From assembly GCA_963836085.1 (NCBI GenBank), contig CAWIHT010000018.1, forward strand, positions 17,951 to 81,950: a stretch of DNA of 64,000 nucleotides. The letters are read 5' to 3'. The stretch's first letter is position 1, and the number at the start of each line of letters is the position of its first letter. Below the pieces are notes generated by a model. The model was not told the DNA's origin, ran no database searches, and worked only from the letters and a program-made list of their open reading frames with translations. The position numbers were made by a program, and so were the translations under genes. Of the stretch, positions 42,880 through 50,768 are shown in pieces. Origin of the DNA: JAHEEL01 sp963836085 (GTDB lineage: Bacteria; Actinomycetota; Acidimicrobiia; Spongiisociales; UBA5794).

Positions 42880-44360
42880 TCGAGGCCGTCCGGCGGGCGG
42901 AAGACCGCAGGTGCGATGCGGTCTCGCTGTTCTGCCGTGGCGGCGATCTTCCGGGCCATGTTCCCGAAGATGAATCCGTGGAAGGGGAGGAGCGCGTACC
43001 AGTAGAGGCGACCGCTCAAGCCTCGCGGCCTGAAGTAGGCACTCTGGTGGAGCACCGTCTGATCGTTCTCGCGTTCCGTGCTCCACTCGAGCCACGCATC
43101 GCCGGGGAGGCGCATTTCGGCGGAGAGTTGGAGTCGGTGGCCGGGTTCCACTCCGGTGACCCGCCAGAAGTCCACGGTGTCTTCCAGACGGATGTCTTCG
43201 GGGTGGCGCCGTCCGCGCCGAAGTCCAACGCCCCCGAACACGATGTCGAGAACGCCGCGGAGCCGCCACGCCCAGTCGAATCCGTGGTAGCCGACGTCAC
43301 CGCCGATCCGAGCGAACGACCAGTAGACATCCTCCGGACTCGCCGTAGAGGTCGCGGTCTGGTGGTCGACGAAGAGCGTCCCGCCGCTCCACGCTGGATC
43401 ACCCTCGAACGCTTGGGCCGGTCCCGTCGTCGCGTCGGACCAACGGGTGTCGACGCTGAGGTCCCGGCTTTGCTCCAGTGCCCTCTCGATCGCAAGGGTC
43501 AGGGGAGTCGGCGTGATGTCGAAGCGCTGCCGGGCCGCGTCGTCGTGAACGATCACCTCGTTCTTGAGCGAGTCGACAAGCGGCCGCGCGACCCCGACGG
43601 GGAGGGGTGTGACCAGTCCGATCCACAAAGACGAGAGGCGCGGACTCAGCACCGGGACCGGTACGACGACGCGACGGGGCAGGCCCGCCACCTTGGCGTA
43701 TGCGTGCATCATCTCGAGGTACGAGAGGACCTCGGGTCCGCCAATCTCGTAGATGGTGTGGCCGTTGTCGGCTTCGTCGAGACATGCCACGAGATAGAGG
43801 AGGACGTCGCGAATAGCGACCGGCTGGCAACGGGTTTGAACCCACGACGGCGTGACCATCGCCGGGAGCACTTCGGTGAGGTAGCGGAGCATCTCGAATG
43901 ACACAGATCCCGACCCGATGATCACGGCAGCACGCACCTCGGTGACCGGAACCGGTCCAGAAGCGAGCGCCCGGCCGACCTCGTGGCGGCTGCCGAGATG
44001 ATGCGAGAGTTGATCGTCCTCGTCGCCGAGGCCACCGAGGTAGATGATGCGTCCTACGCCTGCAGACTCGGCCACGCGAGCGAAGTTGGTCGCTGCGGTC
44101 TTGTCTACATCTCGAAAGCTGCCGGCGCCTCCCATTGAGTGGATCAGGTAGAACGCAACATCGCATCCGCGAAGCGCACCGTCGAGCGTGTCCGGCTGAA
44201 GGACGTCGGCGGTGATTGGTTCGACCTGATCCGTCCACGAACGGCCGGCGAGCTTCGCTGGGTTCCTGGCAAGGCAGACCACCTCGTGGCCCTCGGCGAT
44301 GAGTCGAGGGACGAGGCGCCCCCCGATGTATCCGGTGGCGCCGGTGACGGCAATCTTCAT
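42876..44360 (-). CDS. SDR NAD(P)-binding protein with C-terminal DUF2867, copy 1
   Basis: 494 aa from ATG 44360. Residues ~1-300 form an atypical SDR (MKIAVTGATGYIGGRLVPRL, AFYLIHSMGGAGSFRDVDK); residues ~330-494 are a DUF2867/SRPBCC-like domain (LEDTVDFWRVTGVEPGHRLQ, PGDAWLEWSTE). The combined architecture often accompanies photolyase genes regulated by B12-type MerR photoreceptors. The substrate is unknown. Start of a two-gene operon with the photolyase. Confidence 0.9.
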   Translation of the reverse strand: MKIAVTGATGYIGGRLVPRLIAEGHEVVCLARNPAKLAGRSWTDQVEPITADVLQPDTLDGALRGCDVAFYLIHSMGGAGSFRDVDKTAATNFARVAESAGVGRIIYLGGLGDEDDQLSHHLGSRHEVGRALASGPVPVTEVRAAVIIGSGSVSFEMLRYLTEVLPAMVTPSWVQTRCQPVAIRDVLLYLVACLDEADNGHTIYEIGGPEVLSYLEMMHAYAKVAGLPRRVVVPVPVLSPRLSSLWIGLVTPLPVGVARPLVDSLKNEVIVHDDAARQRFDITPTPLTLAIERALEQSRDLSVDTRWSDATTGPAQAFEGDPAWSGGTLFVDHQTATSTASPEDVYWSFARIGGDVGYHGFDWAWRLRGVLDIVFGGVGLRRGRRHPEDIRLEDTVDFWRVTGVEPGHRLQLSAEMRLPGDAWLEWSTERENDQTVLHQSAYFRPRGLSGRLYWYALLPFHGFIFGNMARKIAATAEQRDRIAPAVFRPPDGLE

Positions 44361-44438
44361 ATCGACCTCTCTTCTGACCCTACTTCGTGGCCGACGATCA
44401 CACCGGATGGTTGGGGAGGTCCGGATCCGCACCAGAAA

Positions 44439-44451
44439 GTTACCACTAAAT
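44439..44451 (-). promoter_or_regulatory. Shared motif ATTTAGYRRKAAS upstream of the SDR-photolyase operon, copy 1
   Basis: Minus strand ATTTAGTGGTAAC. Near-identical 13-mers occur at the fasciclin gene (60930-60942) and across the start of the B12-type regulator gene (61092-61104). It lies 79 nt upstream of the SDR start and 61 nt upstream of the DUF4397 gene start. Confidence 0.45.
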
Positions 44452-44512
44452 ATCATCCACCGACAACCACAGCTCCGTAGAAGGGGCAAGCAACCCTTAA
44501 AGGAGGGGCACG

Positions 44513-45300
44513 ATGAAGAAGCTCATTGCGGTATTCGCCGCAACCCTGATGACTCTGGCGATTGCAGCACCCGCAATGGCACAGAGCGAGACGCGTATCC
44601 ACCTGATTCACGGAATCCCGGATACCGCCGTTGACGTCGTCGTTGATGGCGAAATTGTCTTCGGTGACTTCAACTTCGGCGACACACAGGATTTGTCGTC
44701 GCTCGCCGGCGCCACGCTGGTCGGCCTCAGGTCGTCCGCTGGCACCGACACCGTGGCGATCGATGCTGGTGACGTGGAGCTCCCGTCTTCGGGCAATTGG
44801 TCGATCATTGCAAATTTGGATGCTGCTGGCACTCCGGCGATTCAGTCTATGAGAACGACACCGCGGCGATCGATGCCGGGAACGGCCGTCTAGGTTTCCG
44901 TCACGACGCTGCCGCCCCGGCCGTGGACGTGAAGGCTGATGGCGCCGTTGCGTTCAGCAACCTGAGCAACCCGAAAGAAGCGCAGGCCGACCTGCCCGCC
45001 GCTACCTACAGCGTCGAGGTGGTCCCCACCGGCGCCGATGAGCCGGTCGTCATTGGTCCTGCGGACATCGCAGTGAACGACGGCGAGTCGCTGATCGTCT
45101 ACGCCGTCGGATCGCTCGAAGGTGGTTCGTTGACCGTTCTCACCGAGTCGATCACCGGTCTTGGCTCAGCCCCTGAGGCCGTGCCCACGGGCAACAGCCC
45201 GATCGAGAGCGGCATGCCCCTCGGCATGGTCGCCGGCATGCTGGTCATCGCCATGATCGCGGTCGGCGGAGGTCTCACCCTCTCACGCCGCAGCAACTGA
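44513..45300 (+). pseudogene. DUF4397 surface protein, frameshifted (copy 1)
   Basis: Strong ribosome binding site AAAGGAGGGG precedes the ATG. The first frame encodes a signal peptide (MKKLIAVFAATLMTLAIAAP) and the first half of a DUF4397 domain, then a 1-bp deletion near 44844 (ATTCAG where copy 2 has ATCTCAG) shifts the frame; it stops at 44893. The second half and the C-terminal membrane helix continue in another frame to 45300. About 370 bp (44603-44990) differ from copy 2 at roughly one base in eight, while the flanks are almost identical. An earlier net 3-bp indel keeps the frame. A sequencing error at the frameshift is possible. Confidence 0.85.
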
Positions 45301-45323
45301 AGCTGAAGCAACCTACGAAGGAG

Positions 45324-45362
45324 ATCGGGGGCGGGGCAGACGCCTCGCCCCCGATTTTGATT
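45324..45362 (+). terminator. Terminator between DUF4397 gene and sortase gene, copy 1
   Basis: ATCGGGGGCG (45324-45333) pairs perfectly with CGCCCCCGAT (45346-45355), followed by TTTTGATT. The hairpin lies between a Shine-Dalgarno-like GAAGGAGA (45317-45324) and the sortase ATG at 45370. Confidence 0.8.
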
Positions 45363-45369
45363 CTCCACC

Positions 45370-46071
45370 ATGAAACATCGCATCGCCATCCTCGCACTCG
45401 CAACCGGCCTTCTCCTCGCCGCGTGCTCGTCGGCTTCACCCGAACCGAATGACGAGGTGGCGTCCTCGACGGTTGCCACTGCGGCCACCAGCACGACGAC
45501 CACCACGACACCGCTCGTCGAGCCGGCGCCGTCGACCACATCGATTCCATCTCTTTCCCCGCTCGCCGACCTCGTGGCTCCCATCGGATCGGCGCAGTAC
45601 GACCCTGCCGACCACACCGACGATCGTCCCGTCCCGGTAGCGATCTCGATCGACGGGATTGGAGTGGAAGAAGCGCCCGTGCAGGATGTCGGGGTCGAAG
45701 ACAACGGCGACATGGAGATCCCCGGAGCAGACGGCGTTGGGTGGTACCGGTTCAATGCCACGCCCGGCGAAGAGGGATCTGCGGTGCTTGCCGCCCATAT
45801 CTCGTTCAACGGACAGCCGGGTGTGTTCCGCTACCTCGATGAAGCAGAGGTCGGCGATCGTGTCGTCATCGACTTCGACGACGGAACAACGAGTGAGTTC
45901 GAGATCGTCGAGCTCATCCAGTACGACAAGGAGGATCTGCCAACGAACCGGGTCTTCGCCAAGACCGGCGATCCCGTGTTGACCCTGATCACCTGCGGCG
46001 GTGACTTCAATCGCTCACTGCGCAGCTACGAGGACAACGTTGTGGCGTACGCAATCCCGATCAGTAGCTAG
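45370..46071 (+). CDS. Class-F-like sortase, copy 1
   Basis: 233 aa. Lipoprotein-type signal peptide MKHRIAILALATGLLLAAC, a Thr/Ser-rich linker (TSTTTTTTP) and a sortase domain with catalytic His in VLAAHISFNG (H143), Cys in LTLITCGG (C209) and Arg in NRSLRS. Class F sortases of actinomycetes are single-domain transpeptidases that attach proteins to the wall. The adjacent DUF4397 protein, with a C-terminal helix and basic tail, is the likely substrate. Confidence 0.88.
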   Translation: MKHRIAILALATGLLLAACSSASPEPNDEVASSTVATAATSTTTTTTPLVEPAPSTTSIPSLSPLADLVAPIGSAQYDPADHTDDRPVPVAISIDGIGVEEAPVQDVGVEDNGDMEIPGADGVGWYRFNATPGEEGSAVLAAHISFNGQPGVFRYLDEAEVGDRVVIDFDDGTTSEFEIVELIQYDKEDLPTNRVFAKTGDPVLTLITCGGDFNRSLRSYEDNVVAYAIPISS

Positions 46072-46191
46072 GCGAAGCCTTCTCGCAGGGCCGCTCGGCA
46101 CGATCATCCAGTGCGCAGCTACGCTCCGAAGGAGGGACGTGAGAAGAGTGCCTCTACGGGGGAACGCGCCGACTGAGCAGAGAGCAGAATC

Positions 46192-46770
46192 ATGAAGGTC
46201 ATCGTCAGCGGATCCAGCGGTCTCATCGGTCGATTTCTCGTTGAACGGCTGGAGGCGGACGGACTCGAGGTAGTCCGCCTGGTTCGGCGTCCACCCGTAG
46301 ACCCCGGTGAGATCGCATGGGACCCGGCCGCCGGGACGATCGATGCCGCCGGGCTCGAAGGCGCAGAGGCCGTTTTCCACCTCGCCGGGGCCGGGATCGG
46401 CGACCGACGGTGGACGCAGTCGTACAAGCAGGAGATCCTCGATAGCCGCGTGCTCGGCACCAGCCTGCTGGCTTCCACGCTGGCCGGATTGGAGCGCAAA
46501 CCTGCGGTCCTCGTTTCGGCCTCGGCAATCGGCTGGTACGGAGACCGCGGTGACGAGATCCTCGACGAGACCGAACCACAAGGCGACGGCTTCCTCGCCG
46601 ACGTGACCGCCGCATGGGAGGCGGCGGCCGACCCCGCCGCAGCAGCGGGCATCCGTGTCGTGCATCCCCGAACGGGGATCGTGCTCTCGAAGGATGGGGG
46701 AGCGCTGCAACGCCTGATGCTGCCGTTCAAGTTGGGGGCCGGAGGGAGAACCGGACCGGGGAGGAATTGA
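46192..46770 (+). pseudogene. Truncated TIGR01777 SDR at duplication junction (copy 1)
   Basis: Begins MKVIVSGSSGLIGRFLVERL and is identical to the first ~190 residues of the complete gene at 55424. At 46762-46764 the sequence switches to the right edge of the hairpin repeat and stops after two foreign residues. It lacks the C-terminal DUF1731 domain, so is presumably non-functional. Confidence 0.93.
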
Positions 46771-46815
46771 AGAAGGGGAAGGAATAGAGACGACGCGCTT
46801 CTCGTTGGCTGTGCA

Positions 46816-47313
46816 ATGAAGCGAGGGCTGTTTCGGTATCCGGATCTTGTCAACGAGAACGCTTCCCGGATGATTGCGGGTGGCGTCGTTGTAGTCGTCG
46901 CGGTCTACCTCTTGACCGGGAGCGGACTCGTGCTCGCTGCGCTCGCCTACGGATTCGTGGCCCGGGTTCTCACAGGGCCGACGCTGTCACCGCTGGCGCA
47001 ACTGGTGAATCGGGTGATTGTCCCGCTGCTCGATATGCCGGTCCGGCCAGTTCCCGGTCCTCCCAAGCGGTTTGCCCAGGGGATCGGGGCCGTCCTGTCG
47101 GTGAGCGGCCTTGCCGCGCACCTGGCGGGTCTCGACCCGCTGGCGTTCGTTCTTGTCGCGGCGATCGGCGTGGCGGCGACGCTCGAATCGGCTTTCGCGT
47201 TCTGCATCGGCTGCCGGATCTTCGCCGTGCTCATGACGGTCGGCCTGATCCCGCAGTCGGTCTGCGAAGCATGCAATGACCTGTCCGTCGCGCGGTCGAG
47301 CGCCGGCGCGTAG
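46816..47313 (+). CDS. DUF4395 membrane protein, copy 2
   Basis: 165 aa; differs from copy 1 by V-to-I (NRVIVPLL) and V-to-M (LLDMPV) substitutions and one silent change. Hydrophobic helices and the FCIGC and CEAC pairs are kept. Confidence 0.88.
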   Translation: MKRGLFRYPDLVNENASRMIAGGVVVVVAVYLLTGSGLVLAALAYGFVARVLTGPTLSPLAQLVNRVIVPLLDMPVRPVPGPPKRFAQGIGAVLSVSGLAAHLAGLDPLAFVLVAAIGVAATLESAFAFCIGCRIFAVLMTVGLIPQSVCEACNDLSVARSSAGA

Positions 47314-47339
47314 ACGTCGTTGTGGATCGCTCGATGGTC

Positions 47340-48389
47340 CTAGCTGCCGGTGTATACGTGCGCTCTGACCGTCTCGGTCCTCTCCAGCCAGGCGACGATG
47401 AGTTCGTTGAGATGGTCGGTCTCGATGAGGAACGCGTCGTGTCCCTGAGGCTTGTCGAGCAGCGCGAACTCCGCGTTCCCAAGCGATTGGGCGAGCGCCT
47501 CACCTTCTGAGGACGGATACAGCACGTCAGACGCGATTCCGACGACCAGTGCGGGCGTCTTCACGTGCCGCAGCACCGCTTCAGTCGGCCCGCGTCCGCG
47601 GCTGAGGTCGTAGGTGTCCATGGCTGCGAGCAACGTCAGGTAGGTGTTCGCGTCGAATCGGTCGACGAGTTTCGAACCCTGGTGGCGGAGATACGACTGG
47701 ACGGCGAATCCATCTTCTTCGTCCTCCACCCGTCCGAAGCGGCTGGCGAAGTTCTCGGGACTGCGATAGGTGCACATGGCGATCATCCGTGCCGTCGCGA
47801 GTCCATTGTCCGGACCCCGGCCTTTGCGATAGTTGCCACCACGGAACCACGGATCGTTCACAATCGCGTGCCGCTGCGCTTCCGACAGGCCGAGTGCCCA
47901 CGGAGACTGGGCGGCTCCAATGCCGATCGGAACGATCGCATCGACCCGCTCCGGGTACATGAGCGCCCACTCGAGCGTCTGCATTCCTCCCATCGACCCG
48001 CCGATCACCAGTCGGAGGCGCTCGACGCCGATATGGTCGAGGAGCAGCGCCTGAAGGCGGACCATGTCTCTGACGGAGATATCAGGGAACTCCGGTCCGT
48101 ATGGTGCGAGGCGTCCCGGTTGGAGGCTCGTTGGCCCCGTCGTCCCGGAACAACCACCGAGTACGTTCGCCGCCACGATGTAGTCGTGCGACGGATCGAA
48201 GACCTTCCCGTCGCCGAAGAGTCCGTCCCACCAGTCGTCGGCGTCGGCCGAACCGGTGAGCGCGTGGCAGATCAGTGTTGCCTCGGTCTGTGGCTCTCCC
48301 CACGTGCGGTAGGCCACCCTGACGCCGTCGAGTTCCCCACCGCCGTCGAGTGGGAAGATCCCCGGAAGGTCGATGAACCCGGTGGTCAT
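47340..48389 (-). CDS. metX: Homoserine O-acetyltransferase, copy 2
   Basis: 349 aa, same triad motifs (GGSMGGMQ, SDVLYPS, GHDAF). The only protein difference from copy 1 that I see is Glu to Asp near residue 16 (PLDGGGELD). Overlaps metY by 4 nt. Confidence 0.96.
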   Translation of the reverse strand: MTTGFIDLPGIFPLDGGGELDGVRVAYRTWGEPQTEATLICHALTGSADADDWWDGLFGDGKVFDPSHDYIVAANVLGGCSGTTGPTSLQPGRLAPYGPEFPDISVRDMVRLQALLLDHIGVERLRLVIGGSMGGMQTLEWALMYPERVDAIVPIGIGAAQSPWALGLSEAQRHAIVNDPWFRGGNYRKGRGPDNGLATARMIAMCTYRSPENFASRFGRVEDEEDGFAVQSYLRHQGSKLVDRFDANTYLTLLAAMDTYDLSRGRGPTEAVLRHVKTPALVVGIASDVLYPSSEGEALAQSLGNAEFALLDKPQGHDAFLIETDHLNELIVAWLERTETVRAHVYTGS

Positions 48390-49702
48390 GCGGCCGCCTC
48401 GTCGAATCCGGCCCGAGCGAAGGCGGTGGCGAAGTCGGCAATGATGTCATCGATGTGCTCGATGCCGACCGAGACCCGGATCAGGTCGTCGGTGACGCCC
48501 GCCGATTCCTGCTCCACGGCGTCGAGTTGCTGATGTGTCGTCGATGCCGGATGGATCACGAGCGTCTTCGCGTCGCCCACGTTGGCAAGGTGGGACGCCA
48601 GCTCAACCGAGTTGATGAACCGCTCGGCGGCCTGTGGCCCTCCCCTGATACCGAAGGACAAGACTGATCCGAAGCCGTTCGTGAGGAGCCGTTTCGCCGC
48701 TGCGTGGTCCGGATGGTCTTCAAGCCCCGGGTAGTTCACCCACTCGACGAGGGGCTGGTCGTTGAGCCATGTCGCGAGTTCAAGCGCGTTGTCGACATGA
48801 CGCTGGACCCTCAGCGAGAGCGTCTCGACGCCCTGGAGGAGCAGGAATGCATTGAAGGGGCTCAGGCACGCTCCGATGTCGCGGAGTCCTTCAACCCGAG
48901 CCCGGATCGCGAAGGCGATGTTGCCGAATGGCCCGTCGGGCCCGAACGTCTCCGCGAACTTCAGGCCGTGATAGCCCGGCGCCGGTTCCGTGAACGTGGG
49001 GAACCGCCCGTTGGACCAATTGAAGTTGCCTGAGTCGACAATGATGCCACCGATCGACGTGCCGTGTCCGCCGATCCACTTCGTTGCCGAGGCCACCACG
49101 ATGTCGGCGCCGTGGTCGATGGGCCGGCAGAGGTAGCCGGCGGCACCGAACGTATTGTCGACGACCAGAGGTACGCCTGCCTCGTGGGCGACCCGTGCCA
49201 GTTCCGGGAGGTCGGCGACGTTGAACCGAGGATTCCCGATCGACTCGACGTAGAGGGCTTTGGTGTTGTCGTCGATGCGTGCGGCAAAGTCCTCCGGGTC
49301 GTCACCCTCGACGAACCGGACCTCGATGCCGATGCGATCGAACGTCACCTTGAACTGGTTGTACGTGCCGCCGTAGAGGTATGACGTCGAGACGATGTTG
49401 TCGCCCGCCTCGGCGAGGGTCGTCAAGGCGGTGAATTGAGCGGCCTGACCACTCGATGTCGCGACCGCCGCGACGCCACCCTCGAGGGCTGCGATTCGCT
49501 TCTCGAACACATCGGTCGTTGGATTCTGGATCCGCGTGTAGATGTTGCCGAACTCCTCGAGCGCAAAGAGTTTCGCTCCGTGCTCCGAGTCGTCGAACGT
49601 GTAGGACGTCGTCTGGTAGATCGGAACCGCCCGTGCGTTGGTGCCGGGTGCCGGCTCCTGCCCTGCGTGGACTTGCAGGGTCTCGTATCGATAGTCGCTC
49701 AT
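48386..49702 (-). CDS. metY: O-acetylhomoserine sulfhydrylase, copy 2
   Basis: 438 aa. Protein identical to copy 1 as far as I can compare; three silent differences (48905, 49025 and 49463 regions). PLP lysine in ASATKWIGGHG. Confidence 0.96.
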   Translation of the reverse strand: MSDYRYETLQVHAGQEPAPGTNARAVPIYQTTSYTFDDSEHGAKLFALEEFGNIYTRIQNPTTDVFEKRIAALEGGVAAVATSSGQAAQFTALTTLAEAGDNIVSTSYLYGGTYNQFKVTFDRIGIEVRFVEGDDPEDFAARIDDNTKALYVESIGNPRFNVADLPELARVAHEAGVPLVVDNTFGAAGYLCRPIDHGADIVVASATKWIGGHGTSIGGIIVDSGNFNWSNGRFPTFTEPAPGYHGLKFAETFGPDGPFGNIAFAIRARVEGLRDIGACLSPFNAFLLLQGVETLSLRVQRHVDNALELATWLNDQPLVEWVNYPGLEDHPDHAAAKRLLTNGFGSVLSFGIRGGPQAAERFINSVELASHLANVGDAKTLVIHPASTTHQQLDAVEQESAGVTDDLIRVSVGIEHIDDIIADFATAFARAGFDEAAA

Positions 49703-49705
49703 GTT

Positions 49706-49744
49706 CCCTCCCTGGGATTGGTGGTGGTGGCCGGTTCGGGAGGG
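49706..49744 (-). promoter_or_regulatory. Possible Shine-Dalgarno sequestering stem upstream of metY, copy 2
   Basis: Same as copy 1: CCCUCCC (49744-49738) complementary to GGGAGGG (49712-49706). Confidence 0.4.
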
Positions 49745-49749
49745 TCGTT

Positions 49750-49793
49750 CAACGAAAACGATCCGCCCCGTTGCCGGTGCGGATCCTTCGTTG
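49750..49793 (-). terminator. Attenuator terminator of metY-metX, copy 2
   Basis: Identical to 40523-40566: outer CAACGAA/TTCGTTG, inner GATCCGC/GCGGATC, CCG-GCAA-CGG cap, then GTTTTCGTT. Confidence 0.7.
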
Positions 49794-49812
49794 GTTCGGT
49801 TGTTTGTCGGTG

Positions 49813-49881
49813 CTACGCGACGACTCCACACGGCTTCATATGTGCCATGGGCATCATCATGGTGGTGCGTGCAGCGGTCAT
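49813..49881 (-). CDS. Methionine-rich leader peptide, copy 2
   Basis: 22 codons, identical to the leader peptide at 40586-40654 (MMM at 8-10; further Met at 12 and 15; Cys at 18). Confidence 0.7.
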   Translation of the reverse strand: MTAARTTMMMPMAHMKPCGVVA

Positions 49882-49890
49882 TGCTGAGCG

Positions 49891-49920
49891 AAAGTAGTGC
49901 TGCCGCTGTGCGTCTGTCAA
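49891..49920 (-). promoter_or_regulatory. Promoter of the leader-metY-metX operon, copy 2
   Basis: TTGACA (49920-49915), 18-nt spacer, TACTTT (49896-49891), as in copy 1. Confidence 0.65.
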
Positions 49921-49941
49921 GGCTTCCCGGTCGAGGTCGCC

Positions 49942-50691
49942 CTAGTTGTCTCCGGAGATGCGGCGCACGACTGCCGCCGTTGCGTCAATGACGATGGCCT
50001 GCTGCTGCTCCCGGGTGATCGTTGCCGGGTTGTCGCCGCTCTGCTCGCCGTACCAGCCGAAGTAGGCGTGGTTTCCGCCGTCGATCTCGACGAACGCCGT
50101 GTCCGGAGGGAGGAGCGCTCGGGAGTCTTCGATGTCCTGGACCGTGGTGAGACCGTCGAGCGTGCCGAAGACTGACGCGGTTTCGCCGGACCACGCGTTG
50201 AGGTCGATCGAGTCCTCTGGATAGGCGGCCCACAGCGCAAGGCCGTCGACGGCGTCGGGGTCTTCGGCGGCGTAGCGGGCGGCCATCACCCCGCCGAGGC
50301 TGTGACCGGCAATGACCCAATCGGTCACCTCCGGGTGGTCGCCGATGACGTCGTCCGCCCGATCACCACCGAGGATCGCCACGCCGAACGGCATCGGAAC
50401 GATCGCCACGAACGCTCCCTCGTCTGCCAGTGCGTGCGCGGCCGGCGCGTACGAGCGAGGCTCCACGAACGCTCCCGGGTAGATGATCACGCCGATCGTT
50501 GATGGTTCGATCGGGGTGAACGTGATCGGCTTGCCATCGACGACGGCCACGGTGGCAGTCGATTCCATGGCGACAAGAGCTTCCGGCATCGGACCCTGCG
50601 TCAGAACACGGGGCAGGATCAGCGCGGCTCCGATGAGGAGCACCGCGAGCACGCTGACGACGGCTCCGGCGACGATCAGCACTTTTCGCAT
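49942..50691 (-). CDS. Alpha/beta hydrolase with N-terminal membrane anchor, copy 2
   Basis: 249 aa; one substitution relative to copy 1 (AEN to AED after the GHSLGG elbow). Active-site motifs GHSLGG and GGNHAYF are unchanged. Confidence 0.85.
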   Translation of the reverse strand: MRKVLIVAGAVVSVLAVLLIGAALILPRVLTQGPMPEALVAMESTATVAVVDGKPITFTPIEPSTIGVIIYPGAFVEPRSYAPAAHALADEGAFVAIVPMPFGVAILGGDRADDVIGDHPEVTDWVIAGHSLGGVMAARYAAEDPDAVDGLALWAAYPEDSIDLNAWSGETASVFGTLDGLTTVQDIEDSRALLPPDTAFVEIDGGNHAYFGWYGEQSGDNPATITREQQQAIVIDATAAVVRRISGDN

Positions 50692-50768
50692 GGTCTGGTC
50701 TTTCGTGGTTTGTGAATCGGTCGCGCTGCATTCTGGCCGATGCGCCGCGGATCCGATTCGGCTCGTCC

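Larger units (their letters stand above)
37536..46763. repeat. Tandem duplication, copy 1 (9228 bp)
   Basis: Direct repeat of 46764-55995. Base 37538 matches 46765 (offset 9227) and base 46763 matches 55995 (offset 9232); the 5-bp difference is explained by small indels at and just upstream of the DUF4397 gene. Outside that gene I found only scattered single-base differences. The inner junction joins the middle of a TIGR01777 SDR gene to the right edge of R5 over AG (46762-46763), i.e. about 2 bp of microhomology. Confidence 0.93.

Noticed and set aside
41542..43269. 575-aa version of the photolyase (and its twin at 50769-52496)
   Set aside because: The extra 130 N-terminal residues overlap the SDR gene in another frame; GTG 42879 with GTGA overlap is the family-consistent start.
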